From Sporosarcina sp. P33 (GTDB taxonomy: Bacteria > Bacillota > Bacilli > Bacillales_A > Planococcaceae), in the NCBI RefSeq assembly GCF_002077155.1, contig NZ_CP015027.1:2768501-2832500 (forward strand): 64,000 nucleotides of DNA, written 5' to 3'. This document shows positions 10,501 through 18,201 of this stretch, one piece after another (positions within the stretch are counted from its first letter, which is position 1; every line of letters begins with the position of its first letter). A program made the position numbers and the translations under genes. The notes under the pieces are model-generated. The model did not search any database, was not told where the DNA came from, and saw only the letters and a list, made by a program, of their open reading frames with translations.

Positions 10501-10628
10501 GAATTGCAGTAATCGGCGGTCTGATCAGTTCCACATTCCTGACATTGTATATTGTTCCGGTCATTTACAGCTTATTCGACCGCGAGACGCGACGCAGTGC
10601 GAAGGAAGTTACAGTAAAGACTGAATAA
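7548..10628 (+). CDS. swrC: RND-family efflux transporter (SwrC/YerP, AcrB-like)
   Basis: A 1026-residue resistance-nodulation-division permease. The N-terminus has the usual first helix followed by a large extracytoplasmic domain with the YPGASP signature (about 50-55). Two membrane bundles begin near residues 335 and 855, with the motif GIGMLVDNAIVV in the first and a GIVVNNGIVL counterpart in the second, consistent with internal duplication. B. subtilis SwrC gives surfactin resistance and supports swarming; here the substrate is unknown. No adaptor protein or regulator gene adjoins it. The ATG follows AAAGGAATAG. Monocistronic with its own terminator. Confidence 0.88.
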   Translation: MKISSFSVKRPVFTLVTMFLVIILGAVSFFKIPVTLIPDLNPPVAVVVTNYPGASPTEVSEKITKPLEESLSTAPGLKSMQSSSQEGANLIFLQFDWDSSIDDVQMDILQRMDQVQVPDGANKPRFMKFDPSQFPVIQLSLRTVDKDADIRRIADELEKELRRIDGVASVNVSGKIIEDVQVILDPDKLKEFGLGQSDVVQMIQASNVSMPGDPIDTADGRKLTTRILSTVQNISDVRGIQIGVNPLTGDKIKVSDVADVALLEPKMQTETRANDDQAVLLSVLQESGANTATVSKEFQKSLEKLLEKDAYKGIESDIIFDQGDYVQLAIGNIGQSLILGGLFAMLVLFVFLRGIKSPIIIGVAIPYSVIVTFVLMYFADFSLNIMTLGALALGIGMLVDNAIVVIENIERHLAMGKTPTEAAKDGSKEVGGAITASTLTTLAVFVPVIFITGIIGQIFTEFALTISFSLFASLVVALTVVPMFASRMLKTPDKNALAKKQRVKKKQTFEKTVKWALGHRILVLLLTTVLLAGSAFGILKVGTEFLPATDEGAFSINVQLPNGASLDSTNDVVERIEAELKKQKDVEVYVSLVGGTQQSMAQGGSESNMAELYVKLVPLDDRDRSVFKFVDTVQPIVLDEIGDDAEVSFNMQTAAGSSPNTLTFSLNDTNEERLGEAVTKLDKKLRELDTVTEVDNDLIDTVEEVKVDIDREKASDAGLAPYQIAQTVSDVTRGVFASQIVFEKTGEVVGINVGYDERFRNSVEKLKELEFKTPLDTYVKLKDVAKVEIAQGPVSIVRVDQAHSITFTLKYLSSESLGDMTKRVNDIVDDLNLPSEVELSYGGDRELFESAINDMLLAIVLAVVLVYIVMAAQFESFKYPFVIMFSVPLMLIGVSLGLFFTNTPVSVTAVIGILILVGIVVNNGIVLVDYINQRKEAGLSSYDAIISSVRDRVRPILMTALTTILGLLPLALGLGEGSELNQPMGIAVIGGLISSTFLTLYIVPVIYSLFDRETRRSAKEVTVKTE

Positions 10629-10633
10629 CAGAG

Positions 10634-10668
10634 GCCCGCAGCCGGATTCGACCGGCTGCGGGCTTTTT
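10634..10668 (+). terminator. Terminator after the RND pump
   Basis: GCCCGCAGCCGG and CCGGCTGCGGGC form a perfect 12-bp stem around ATTCGA, followed by TTTTTT. Confidence 0.9.
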
Positions 10669-10787
10669 TCATATAGCAGAATAAATTGCATGGCGCGGAA
10701 GTATAGTGGTGGTAGAGTGTATTTGCCATAGCAATAAAGAATTTTGTACAAGGTTTATAATGATGTTAAAAATAAGCGGAACGGCTT

Positions 10788-10852
10788 TAACTCCACTGCG
10801 GCGCTGGCTCATCGCTACGCCTGCCGCTTGTAAGGCGCCTCCGTTCAGTGAG
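10788..10852. repeat. Short degenerate module related to the tandem repeat
   Basis: CACTGCGGCGCTGG to CGCTTGTAAGGCGCCTCCGTTCAGTG matches the first ~110 bases of each 400-bp unit downstream but lacks the central hairpin. The ends CACTG/CAGTG and GGCGC/GGCGCC are complementary. The surrounding 10670-10970 stretch holds no credible gene. Confidence 0.6.
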
Positions 10853-10973
10853 TGGTGGTCACTTTGGCTTTTGGTTTTTGAAAAGAGATGAGGAATTGCA
10901 GGGCAGAGGGTTTTCTGTTTTTGTACTTCATCACTTGATTACACCAGTCGCCATCATTGCAAGAGAAGAAGGG

Positions 10974-11373
10974 GAACGTCATTGAAGCCACTGCGGCGCT
11001 TGCGGATGGCTACGCAATGAGCCAGACAGGGAAGAGCATCCTGTCAGTCTCATCACTTCGCCGACCGCTTGTAAGGCGCCTTCGTTCAGTTAGGGAAAAG
11101 CAGAACATGACACGTCTTTTACCTAAGTATACGCCAGTCGTCAACCAGTCACTGGACTTCATCTCTTTTAAAAGAGTACTTGGATTGCCTCCACTCAGCA
11201 GCGCAGGCATAACTGCGGGGTCGGCCGAAGTCATGAGACAACTGGCACGCACTTCGCCAGCTGGCTCATGACGAAAGGCAATCCCCCACGTGCCTGCGCG
11301 GGTCCTAAGAGTGGACTGTTGCTAACTACAACACCCGACAATGAGTCGAGCAACGACCACAAAACCAGAGACA
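10974..11373. repeat. Tandem structured repeat, copy 1 of 3 (~400 bp)
   Basis: The first of three direct copies with a 398-400 bp period, measured from the shared ATTGAAG at 10981, 11381 and 11779. It holds two dyad modules. The first, about 10990-11095, pairs AGACAGG with CCTGTC. The second, at 11201-11299, has outer arms GCGCAGGCAT/GTGCCTGCGC and inner 17-base arms at 11230-11246 and 11256-11272 with two mismatches. Open frames crossing it on both strands follow the repeat period and look non-coding. Confidence 0.85.
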
Positions 11374-11771
11374 GAACGTCATTGAAGTCACTGCGGCGCT
11401 GGCGGATGGCTACGCAATGAGCCAGACAGGAAGAGCGCCTGTCAGTCTCATCACTACGCCGACCGCTTGTAAGGCTCCTTCGTTCAGTTAGGGGGAAGCA
11501 GACCATGACACTTCTTTTGCCAAAGCATACGCCAGTCGGCAACCAGTCACTGCACTTCTTCTCTTTTAAATGAGTACATGAGTAGCTTCCACACAGCAGC
11601 GCAGGCACAACTGCGGGGTCGGCCGAAGTCATGAGACAACTGGCATGCACTTCGCCAGCTGGCTCATGACGAAAGGCAATCCCCCACGTGCCTGCGCGGG
11701 TCCTAAGAGCAGACACTTGCTGACTTCAATCCCTGACAACCGATCGAGCAACGACCACAAAACCAGAGACA
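11374..11771. repeat. Tandem structured repeat, copy 2 of 3
   Basis: Closely similar to copies 1 and 3 by eye. The second-module hairpin lies at 11599-11697 with perfect outer arms GCGCAGGCAC/GTGCCTGCGC. Differences from copy 1 fall mainly in loops and in the stretch between modules. Confidence 0.85.
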
Positions 11772-12153
11772 GAACGGCATTGAAGTCACTGCGGCGCTGG
11801 CGGATTGCTACGCAATGAGCCAGACAGGAAGAGCGCCTGTCAGTCTCATCACTACGCCGACCGCTTGTAAGGCGCCTCCGTTCAGTTAGGGGGAAGCAAA
11901 TATGACACTTCATTCGCCTAAGCATACGCCAGTCGGCAACCAGTCACTGCACTTCTTCTCTTTTAAAAGAGTACATGAATAGCTTCCACTCCGCAGCGCA
12001 GGCACAACTGCGGGGTCGGCCGAAGTCATGAGACAACTGGCACGCACTTCGCCAGCTGGCTCATGACGAAAGGCAATCCCCCACGTGCCTGCGCGGGTCC
12101 AAAAAGCCGACACTCACTAACTTCAACACCCGACAACCAATCGAGCAACGACC
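11772..12153. repeat. Tandem structured repeat, copy 3 of 3
   Basis: The third copy. Its second-module hairpin lies at 11996-12094. Homology ends near 12153 after CAACGACC, about 60 bases before the riboswitch promoter. Base composition is more GC-rich than the flanking genes. Confidence 0.85.
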
Positions 12154-12215
12154 CAACACTACAAAACATAACCGATCGGCAAACAAAATAGCACACCAAA
12201 GATCACCTGAACTAT

Positions 12216-12243
12216 TTGCACAGCAAAGTTATTATGTTATAAT
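12216..12243 (+). promoter_or_regulatory. Promoter of the TerC-family gene
   Basis: TTGCAC (12216-12221), 16-bp spacer, TATAAT (12238-12243), about 40 bases upstream of the riboswitch aptamer. Confidence 0.7.
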
Positions 12244-12282
12244 ACTGTAAAAGTATCCAATAACTTAATAACTTTTGACGCA

Positions 12283-12432
12283 ATGTCAAAGGGGAGTAGC
12301 TATAGGGAAACCTATTTCATAATCGTCAATACGTGGCTGCCAGACGGCCATCGGTTATGATAGCTGGATTTTGATCGTAAAATTCCGACTTAGCGAGACC
12401 TTTGCCTAATTATTAGGTGAGGGTCTTTTTAT
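12283..12432 (+). ncRNA. yybP-ykoY manganese riboswitch with expression-platform terminator
   Basis: The leader contains the family landmarks GGGGAGTAGC at 12291-12300, CGTCAATACG near 12325-12334, and the paired AGCGAGACCTTTGCC at 12392-12406. AGACCTTTGCCT can pair with AGGTGAGGGTCT, followed by TTTTT at 12426-12430, giving an intrinsic terminator that overlaps the aptamer closing helix. In this family Mn2+ binding promotes read-through into manganese export genes. The downstream TerC protein fits that logic. Confidence 0.9.
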
Positions 12433-12458
12433 ATTGTAAAAAACAAGGAGGAAATACG

Positions 12459-13223
12459 TTGGAGGCCATTTTATTAGAATATGCATGGGTACTCGTCGTA
12501 CTCATCGTACTCGAAGGATTATTAGCAACAGACAACGCAGTAGTTATGGCGGTAATGGTCAAACACTTACCGAAACCGCAGCAAAAGAAAGCACTATTTT
12601 ATGGCCTGCTCGGAGCATTCGTCTTCCGGTTCACTGCGCTGTTCATGATCACATTCTTAGTGAAGTTCTGGGAGATACAGGCGATCGGAGCGATCTATCT
12701 TCTATTCATTGCAGGTAAGAATATCTATGATAAAATCACCCATAAGCCGGACGATCACCCGAATAAAAAGCCAAAAAGGCAATCCGGTTTTTGGATGACC
12801 GTGCTGAAAGTGGAATTGGCGGATATCGCATTCGCATTGGACTCCATGCTTGCGGCAGTCGCACTTGCCGTGACTTTGCCAGAACTGGGTGATTTCCATA
12901 TCGGCGGCATCAACGGCGGACAATTCACTGTGATGTTGCTCGGTGGCATGATTGGTTTAATCATGATCCGTTTTGCGGCCAGACAGTTTGTAATCTTGCT
13001 TGAAAAGTACCCAACGCTCGAAACAGCAGCATTTCTAATCGTCGGCTGGGTAGGTGTGAAACTGGCTGTGTTAACTCTTGCGCACCCGTCACTTCTAATC
13101 ATTCCCGAAACATTCCCGCATTCCACTTTATGGAAAACAACCTTCTGGATTGTGTTATTAGTTCTTGCAGCAGGCGGATACGCATTGGCCGTTGCGAAGT
13201 CCAAAATTAAAGCAAACAGATAA
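12459..13223 (+). CDS. TerC-family manganese exporter (MeeY/YkoY-like)
   Basis: A polytopic membrane protein of 254 residues with TerC-family acidic membrane motifs: LEGLLATDNAVVMA near the N-terminus and ADIAFALDSMLAA in the middle, which carry the Asp residues thought to bind metal. TerC proteins of B. subtilis (MeeF, MeeY) export manganese. The manganese riboswitch immediately upstream makes the same role likely here. The start is TTG at 12459 behind AAGGAGGAAATACG; the open frame upstream of it lies inside the riboswitch terminator. Confidence 0.88.
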   Translation: MEAILLEYAWVLVVLIVLEGLLATDNAVVMAVMVKHLPKPQQKKALFYGLLGAFVFRFTALFMITFLVKFWEIQAIGAIYLLFIAGKNIYDKITHKPDDHPNKKPKRQSGFWMTVLKVELADIAFALDSMLAAVALAVTLPELGDFHIGGINGGQFTVMLLGGMIGLIMIRFAARQFVILLEKYPTLETAAFLIVGWVGVKLAVLTLAHPSLLIIPETFPHSTLWKTTFWIVLLVLAAGGYALAVAKSKIKANR

Positions 13224-13228
13224 TGCAG

Positions 13229-13266
13229 AAGCAGTCCTTCCCGATTCAGGGAGGACTGCTTTTTAT
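13229..13266 (+). terminator. Terminator after the TerC-family gene
   Basis: AGCAGTCCTTCC pairs with GGGAGGACTGCT around CGATTCA, followed by TTTTTATT. Confidence 0.8.
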
Positions 13267-13384
13267 TGATGATTGGTTTAGAATGGAGAAAAGAGTGTAA
13301 AGTTCTATGTAACGCTATCTTTTCATCATGGTATTTGATAAAGTAGGAAAATGACATTTCCGTAATGAAAGGAATTTGAACAAG

Positions 13385-14734
13385 ATGAGGCTTTCCAGGG
13401 AAGTATTTCATAAATTCACACCAGCTCAGATCATCGCCTTCTATTACTTTTTGGCAATTGCATCATCTTTTCTACTGTTGAACTTGCCTGGGGTATATAA
13501 ACCGGGCGTAGAAGTTTCATTTATAGATAGCTTGTTTACAGCGGTAAGTGCAGTGAGTGTAACGGGATTGTCTCCTATCAGCATAGGGGAGACTTACTCC
13601 GTATTTGGACTATGTATGATCATGCTCGTTCTTCAGCTTGGCGGTATTGGAATTATGTCACTGGGTACATTTTTCTGGCTGCTGGTCAAGAAGAGGATTG
13701 GCATGAGGGAACGGCAGCTTATCATGGTGGACACCAATCAGTACACGTTACAAGGTGTTGTCCAGCTGATCCGTCAAATTATCCAAATTATCATAGCAGT
13801 TGAAATCATCGGCGGCGGTATTTTGACATTATATATACGCCGTTACTTTGAATCATTCAGTGAAGCTTTGCTGAACGGGATGTTCATGGCGGTTTCAGCA
13901 ACTACAAATGCGGGTTTTGATATTACGGGTTCATCGATGATGCCTTACCATAATGATTACATTGTGCAGCTGATTTTGATGACGCTGATTGTGCTGGGCG
14001 CGATAGGTTTCCCGGTACTGATCGAAGTGAAAAGTTTTTTCTCGAAAAAAGTGCCGAACTTCCGTTTTTCGCTTTTCACGAAAGTCACAACATCCACCTT
14101 TGGAGTGCTGTTGCTGGCGGGCACACTGATCATCTGGCTATTGGAGTCATTCCATTCATTCAAGGGCATGAGCTGGCATCAGCAGTTTTTTACCGCGCTG
14201 TTTCATTCTGTCTCGGCGCGGTCAGCAGGACTGGTCACGTATGATGTTACGCAGTTCAGTGAAGCCACAGACATTTTCGTCAGTGCGTTAATGTTTATCG
14301 GTGCTTCACCGAGTTCTGTTGGCGGCGGAATCCGGACGACAACGTTTGCAATTGCATTATTATTTCTGATCAATTTTGCTAAAGGAAATGATGTCATTCA
14401 CATATTTAAGCGCCAGATTAAATTGATTGATGTCTTTCGTTCGTATGCAGTTATTCTGGTGGCCTGTTTTATGGTGATGGCAGCTTTGTTGCTGCTGCTG
14501 CTGACGGAACCGGGAATCCCGGTTATCCCATTGCTGTTTGAGATCACATCTGCGTTCGGAACGTGCGGGATGTCACTTGGGATTACATCTGATTTATCTA
14601 TTGTAGGAAAAATTATTATTATGACACTGATGTTCATCGGACGGGTCGGATTGATTTCGTTTATCTATACAATAGGCGGAAAATCAAATAAAACACCATA
14701 TCATTATCCAAAAGAGCGTGTGATCATCGGATAA
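13385..14734 (+). CDS. ktrD: Low-affinity K+ uptake channel subunit KtrD (TrkH/KtrB family)
   Basis: A membrane potassium channel-like subunit of 449 residues with the four repeated pore motifs of the Trk/Ktr superfamily, recognisable as AVSAVSVTGLSP, AVSATTNAGFD, SVSARSAGL and SAFGTCGMSLG, plus PSSVGGGIRTTTF. It closely resembles B. subtilis KtrD. Its RCK partner KtrC is encoded 16 kb away at 31037, an unlinked arrangement also found in B. subtilis. ATG 13385 follows AAAGGAA by 11 bases; an upstream TTG at 13376 is too close to that site. Confidence 0.9.
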   Translation: MRLSREVFHKFTPAQIIAFYYFLAIASSFLLLNLPGVYKPGVEVSFIDSLFTAVSAVSVTGLSPISIGETYSVFGLCMIMLVLQLGGIGIMSLGTFFWLLVKKRIGMRERQLIMVDTNQYTLQGVVQLIRQIIQIIIAVEIIGGGILTLYIRRYFESFSEALLNGMFMAVSATTNAGFDITGSSMMPYHNDYIVQLILMTLIVLGAIGFPVLIEVKSFFSKKVPNFRFSLFTKVTTSTFGVLLLAGTLIIWLLESFHSFKGMSWHQQFFTALFHSVSARSAGLVTYDVTQFSEATDIFVSALMFIGASPSSVGGGIRTTTFAIALLFLINFAKGNDVIHIFKRQIKLIDVFRSYAVILVACFMVMAALLLLLLTEPGIPVIPLLFEITSAFGTCGMSLGITSDLSIVGKIIIMTLMFIGRVGLISFIYTIGGKSNKTPYHYPKERVIIG

Positions 14735-14745
14735 ACAGTCATATA

Positions 14746-14781
14746 AAAAGCAGCCGGAGGAAAAATCCCGGCTGCTTTTTG
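14746..14781. terminator. Bidirectional terminator between ktrD and the radical SAM gene
   Basis: AGCAGCCGG and CCGGCTGCT form a 9-bp stem flanked by A-rich and T-rich runs on both sides, and serves two converging genes. Confidence 0.8.
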
Positions 14782-16536
14782 CTATTGACAAACAGAGTCA
14801 AATACGTGTTCAGACAGATGATACTGCCGTGCTTTTTCACCAGGCGCGTATTGTACGACGAGATACCCCGGATCCGCTGTAACAGTTAAGTCTTCTTCCA
14901 GTTTCGCCGCGGATTTTGTGATAAAGACCTGTTTACGAATGGTTCTGTCTGTATAACCATTGGATGCAAATGATTCATCAAGGAGTTCAGGCGAACGGAC
15001 AAGTAACTGATAAATCTCCTTCAGCTCTTCTTCAGGCAATACAGATTTCCACCAGATTTTTCTTGGAAGGAATTTTTGGTGAAGTAAATAATCGGCCTTT
15101 AGCAAGCTAACGGCTATAGACGTATCAACTTTCAGTATCTCATGTAAAAAACGTTCCAGCCGCGTGAATAAATCTTCAAACTGATGCCCGATGCGTGACC
15201 ATCCCTGTTTTTCCCAAAACGCACCGAAGAGTTGGAAGAAGTCGAAAGGTGTATCCGCCAGCTCCGAGACGATATATTCCATGGAGTATATAAATCGCCC
15301 TGAATTCCAATATTTCTCGAGAATGTCTTCTGTTTGTTTAATCTTCAGCATATCATCAAATGACAGAACATTATTCGATACAATTTCATAAGGAGCGATG
15401 TCGATGTAGCGGTAACCATACTGCTCTGCTTGAATGCGGAGCCCTGTCCCGCGCAGTAATTTTAGGAAGCCTAACTGTAATTCTTCGGGGCGCAGAGCGA
15501 ATACTTCATTGAACGTATCACGGAAAGACGCGTAATCTTCTTCAGGAAGTCCGGCGATCAAATCCAGGTGCTGCGCGATTTTACCTCCCTCTTTTAGCAT
15601 CGTGACGGTACGTGACAGTTTTGAGAAATTTTGTCGTCTCTTCACAAGTTCATTTGTCAGATCATTTGTGGATTGAACACCGATTTCAAAACGAAACAGA
15701 CCTGCAGGTGCTTCTTCGTTCAGAAATTGAATAACTTCCGGCCGCATAATATCACCGGTAATTTCAAATTGAAAAACGGTTCCGGGCACATGCTCGTCAA
15801 TTAGAAATTGGAACATTTCCATTGCGTAGCTTCGGCTGATATTAAATGTGCGGTCAACAAACTTAATTGTTTTTGCGCCATGTGCCATCAAATAACGAAT
15901 ATCGTCTTTAATTGCATCCCGGTTAAAGTAACGGACACCGACTTCTATCGATGAAAGGCAGAATTGACAAGAAAATGGACAGCCGCGGCTTGTTTCGATA
16001 TATGTGACACGATTTGCCAGGTGGGGAATATCTTCTGCAAAACGGAAAGGGGATGGAAGCACACGAAGATCCAGCTTTGGCCCTGGCGCCGTAATCCGCA
16101 ATTGGCCGTCTTGACGGTAAGCAATACCCGCAACGGAAGAGTAGTCCTTTTGACTATCAATTGCCCTTAGGATATCTTTAAAAGTTTGTTCACCTTCACC
16201 AATGGCAATCACGTCGATCTCGGGTACTTTTTCCATCCATTGGTCATAATCATACGTAACTTCAGGACCGCCGCAGACAATAACTGTGTTCGGACTAGTC
16301 AGTTTCAACAGACGGATTACTTTCAGCGTTTCTTCAATATTCCATATGTAAACGCTGAATCCTACAACATCCGGAGCATGCTGATATAGATCGGAAACAA
16401 TGGAAAGTGTAGGATCATGTATAGTAAACTCAGCCAATTCACAATGATATTCAGGGGCCGCATACGCTTTTAAATATCGGATGGCAATGTTGGTGTGTAT
16501 ATATTTAGCATTTAGTGTAGATAAGACAATATTCAT
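14782..16536 (-). CDS. B12-binding-domain radical SAM protein (DUF4080-type)
   Basis: A 584-residue protein. An N-terminal cobalamin-binding-like Rossmann domain (about 1-135) contains VVGFSVYIWN and VCGGPEVTY. The radical SAM core has Cys186, Cys190 and Cys193 in SRGCPFSCQFC, the [4Fe-4S] ligand triad. A helical C-terminal region (about 390-580) matches the DUF4080 type. Its reaction and substrate are unknown. The N-terminal domain lacks an obvious DxHxxG cobalamin ligand motif, so B12 may not be bound by His. RBS TAGGAGTT precedes the ATG. The gene stands alone. Confidence 0.85.
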   Translation of the reverse strand: MNIVLSTLNAKYIHTNIAIRYLKAYAAPEYHCELAEFTIHDPTLSIVSDLYQHAPDVVGFSVYIWNIEETLKVIRLLKLTSPNTVIVCGGPEVTYDYDQWMEKVPEIDVIAIGEGEQTFKDILRAIDSQKDYSSVAGIAYRQDGQLRITAPGPKLDLRVLPSPFRFAEDIPHLANRVTYIETSRGCPFSCQFCLSSIEVGVRYFNRDAIKDDIRYLMAHGAKTIKFVDRTFNISRSYAMEMFQFLIDEHVPGTVFQFEITGDIMRPEVIQFLNEEAPAGLFRFEIGVQSTNDLTNELVKRRQNFSKLSRTVTMLKEGGKIAQHLDLIAGLPEEDYASFRDTFNEVFALRPEELQLGFLKLLRGTGLRIQAEQYGYRYIDIAPYEIVSNNVLSFDDMLKIKQTEDILEKYWNSGRFIYSMEYIVSELADTPFDFFQLFGAFWEKQGWSRIGHQFEDLFTRLERFLHEILKVDTSIAVSLLKADYLLHQKFLPRKIWWKSVLPEEELKEIYQLLVRSPELLDESFASNGYTDRTIRKQVFITKSAAKLEEDLTVTADPGYLVVQYAPGEKARQYHLSEHVFDSVCQ

Positions 16537-16691
16537 GGGATAACTCCTATTAAAATAATAATATAAAGAATAAAGGAAAATAAATGGGTTTATGTACCTA
16601 TGTGAACTATCGAGTTACTGTGACATAATATAAACAATTCAGAAAAAAATCCCATATTCAGAGATTACTTTACATCTCGATTTTCAATATA

Positions 16692-16749
16692 ATTTGCCGT
16701 TTTTGAAGGAGATGTTGTTAATTTGCCGTTTTTGAAGGAGATGTTGTTA
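16692..16749 (+). repeat. Perfect 29-bp tandem duplication including the ribosome binding site
   Basis: The unit starting ATTTGCCGTTTTTGAAGGAG and ending ATGTTGTTA occurs twice, at 16692-16720 and 16721-16749. The second copy provides the AAGGAG site of the kinase gene. The first copy contains the same site followed by a seven-codon open frame starting at ATG 16712. Confidence 0.9.
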
Positions 16750-18134
16750 TGGTTGCGGAAACGATAAATATTAATGAGTTCTTGGATAGTTCTCTACTTA
16801 AACTTACTTTGGATGTAAATGGCTCGATATTAGACATGACAGAAGAAGTTAAAATATTGCTGGGCCAAAATCCGTTACCCCGGCATATGTCTGATATTTT
16901 CTATCAGGATCTGCTGTTGCAAATTGAAGAACGCTTGTCTAACAATAAGCCTGAAATGGTAACAGGACATTCTATCCTGACGGGTCATCTGATAGGCGAA
17001 AATAAAAATCTTAAACCTTGTTATATTATATACCAATATCACAGTGGAAAGGTGATTATTACGATAAAAGTTGGCGAGTGGAAAAAGAAAATGCATCAAG
17101 TGTATGAAAATATCTTTACCACATCCAATTGTTCCATGGCTTTGGTTAACGAATGGGGTTTTCTGGTCTCAACGAATAACCAATTCACACAAGAATTTCC
17201 CATTCAATCTTCCGGTGATTTTGTCCATTTGCAAGAATTTTTTAAGCAGGTGACCCCCGTGCCTCCTTTTTCTTATCAGGCATATATACTGGAAGCCAGA
17301 ACCAGTGGGTTTGCACAAAGGAAAATGTCTTATGATGTCAATGGAGAACTTCGCTATTTCAATGTGTATTTGGGTCTTGACCGGGAAACAGAAATGTTTG
17401 TTTTAAAGGCCGTTGATATAACAGAAACAGAACTGCTTTTCGATCAATTGGCGCACTCCGATCAATTATGCACTACGGGAGAAATTGCTGCAAGCATTGC
17501 TCATGAAGTACGGAACCCAATGACAACATTGCAAGGTTTTCTTCAGCTGCTGGAACATGAAGTGTCAGGAAATGCCCGAAACTATGTCGCTGTCATTCAA
17601 GACGAGGTCAAGCGCATGAATGAGATCCTTAACGAAATGTTGGCGCTTTCAAAACCCGCGGTTGACGAGGTTACGATATTTTCTCTTACCGTTTTGGTGG
17701 AAGAAGTTTTAGTGTTGCTTCGTCCGAAGGCGCTGCTCGATCACATACATTTGGTGAATGAAATGTATGTCAATGAACCAGTATTGATACGTGCAAATCC
17801 TAATCGAATAAAGCAAGTATTAGTGAACTTGCTGAAAAATGCAATGGAAGCTATGGAAGCGAAAGGAAGATTGACTGTCATAGTCGAAGAAGGTGACATG
17901 GGGAATGTGAATGTTCTAGTCAAGGATACCGGGGTAGGAATGGATGAAGAGATGCTGCAAAAAATTTACTTGCCATTCGTTTCCGGCAAAGAAGGCGGCA
18001 CAGGCCTGGGTCTGCCTTTCGTTAAGAAAACGGTGCAGGAATATGGCGGAACAATTTCAGTCACAAGTGAAATCGGCAAAGGCACAACATTTCAATTATC
18101 ATTTCCGAAAATTAGCTTGGCAGAGTCAGTGTAA
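16749..18134 (+). CDS. Sporulation-type PAS sensor histidine kinase (KinA/KinE-like)
   Basis: A 461-residue kinase without membrane segments, so probably cytoplasmic. The first ~230 residues look like two PAS-type sensor folds. The dimerisation/phosphoacceptor box EIAASIAHEVRNPMTT has its His at 252 and resembles kinases feeding the Spo0F/Spo0A phosphorelay. The ATPase domain shows NLLKNAMEAM (N box), DTGVGMDEE (G1) and GGTGLGLPF (G2). No response regulator gene adjoins it, typical of orphan sporulation kinases. The exact Kin orthologue cannot be settled. Start ATG 16749 follows a duplicated AAGGAGATGTTGTT. Confidence 0.85.
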   Translation: MVAETININEFLDSSLLKLTLDVNGSILDMTEEVKILLGQNPLPRHMSDIFYQDLLLQIEERLSNNKPEMVTGHSILTGHLIGENKNLKPCYIIYQYHSGKVIITIKVGEWKKKMHQVYENIFTTSNCSMALVNEWGFLVSTNNQFTQEFPIQSSGDFVHLQEFFKQVTPVPPFSYQAYILEARTSGFAQRKMSYDVNGELRYFNVYLGLDRETEMFVLKAVDITETELLFDQLAHSDQLCTTGEIAASIAHEVRNPMTTLQGFLQLLEHEVSGNARNYVAVIQDEVKRMNEILNEMLALSKPAVDEVTIFSLTVLVEEVLVLLRPKALLDHIHLVNEMYVNEPVLIRANPNRIKQVLVNLLKNAMEAMEAKGRLTVIVEEGDMGNVNVLVKDTGVGMDEEMLQKIYLPFVSGKEGGTGLGLPFVKKTVQEYGGTISVTSEIGKGTTFQLSFPKISLAESV

Positions 18135-18153
18135 CAAAGCAAATTTCTATACA

Positions 18154-18187
18154 AGAAAGCCGATCCGTCTGCGGATCGGCTTTCTGT
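18154..18187. terminator. Bidirectional terminator, kinase and lipoprotein genes
   Basis: AGAAAGCCGATCCG and CGGATCGGCTTTCT form a perfect 14-bp stem around TCTG between two converging genes. Confidence 0.85.
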
Positions 18188-18201
18188 TGTTACTAAAAAA
18201 A

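Noticed and set aside
10706..10891. A 61-codon plus-strand frame downstream of the RND pump
   Set aside because: It crosses the degenerate repeat module, has no ribosome site and no recognisable features.
11231..11716. A 161-codon minus-strand frame and similar frames in the tandem repeats
   Set aside because: The frames recur with the 400-bp period, change phase and stops between copies, lack ribosome sites, and have unusual composition. They are better explained as translation of a non-coding repeat.
10974..12153. CRISPR array
   Set aside because: The repeat unit is ~400 bp with no spacers; no cas genes are near.
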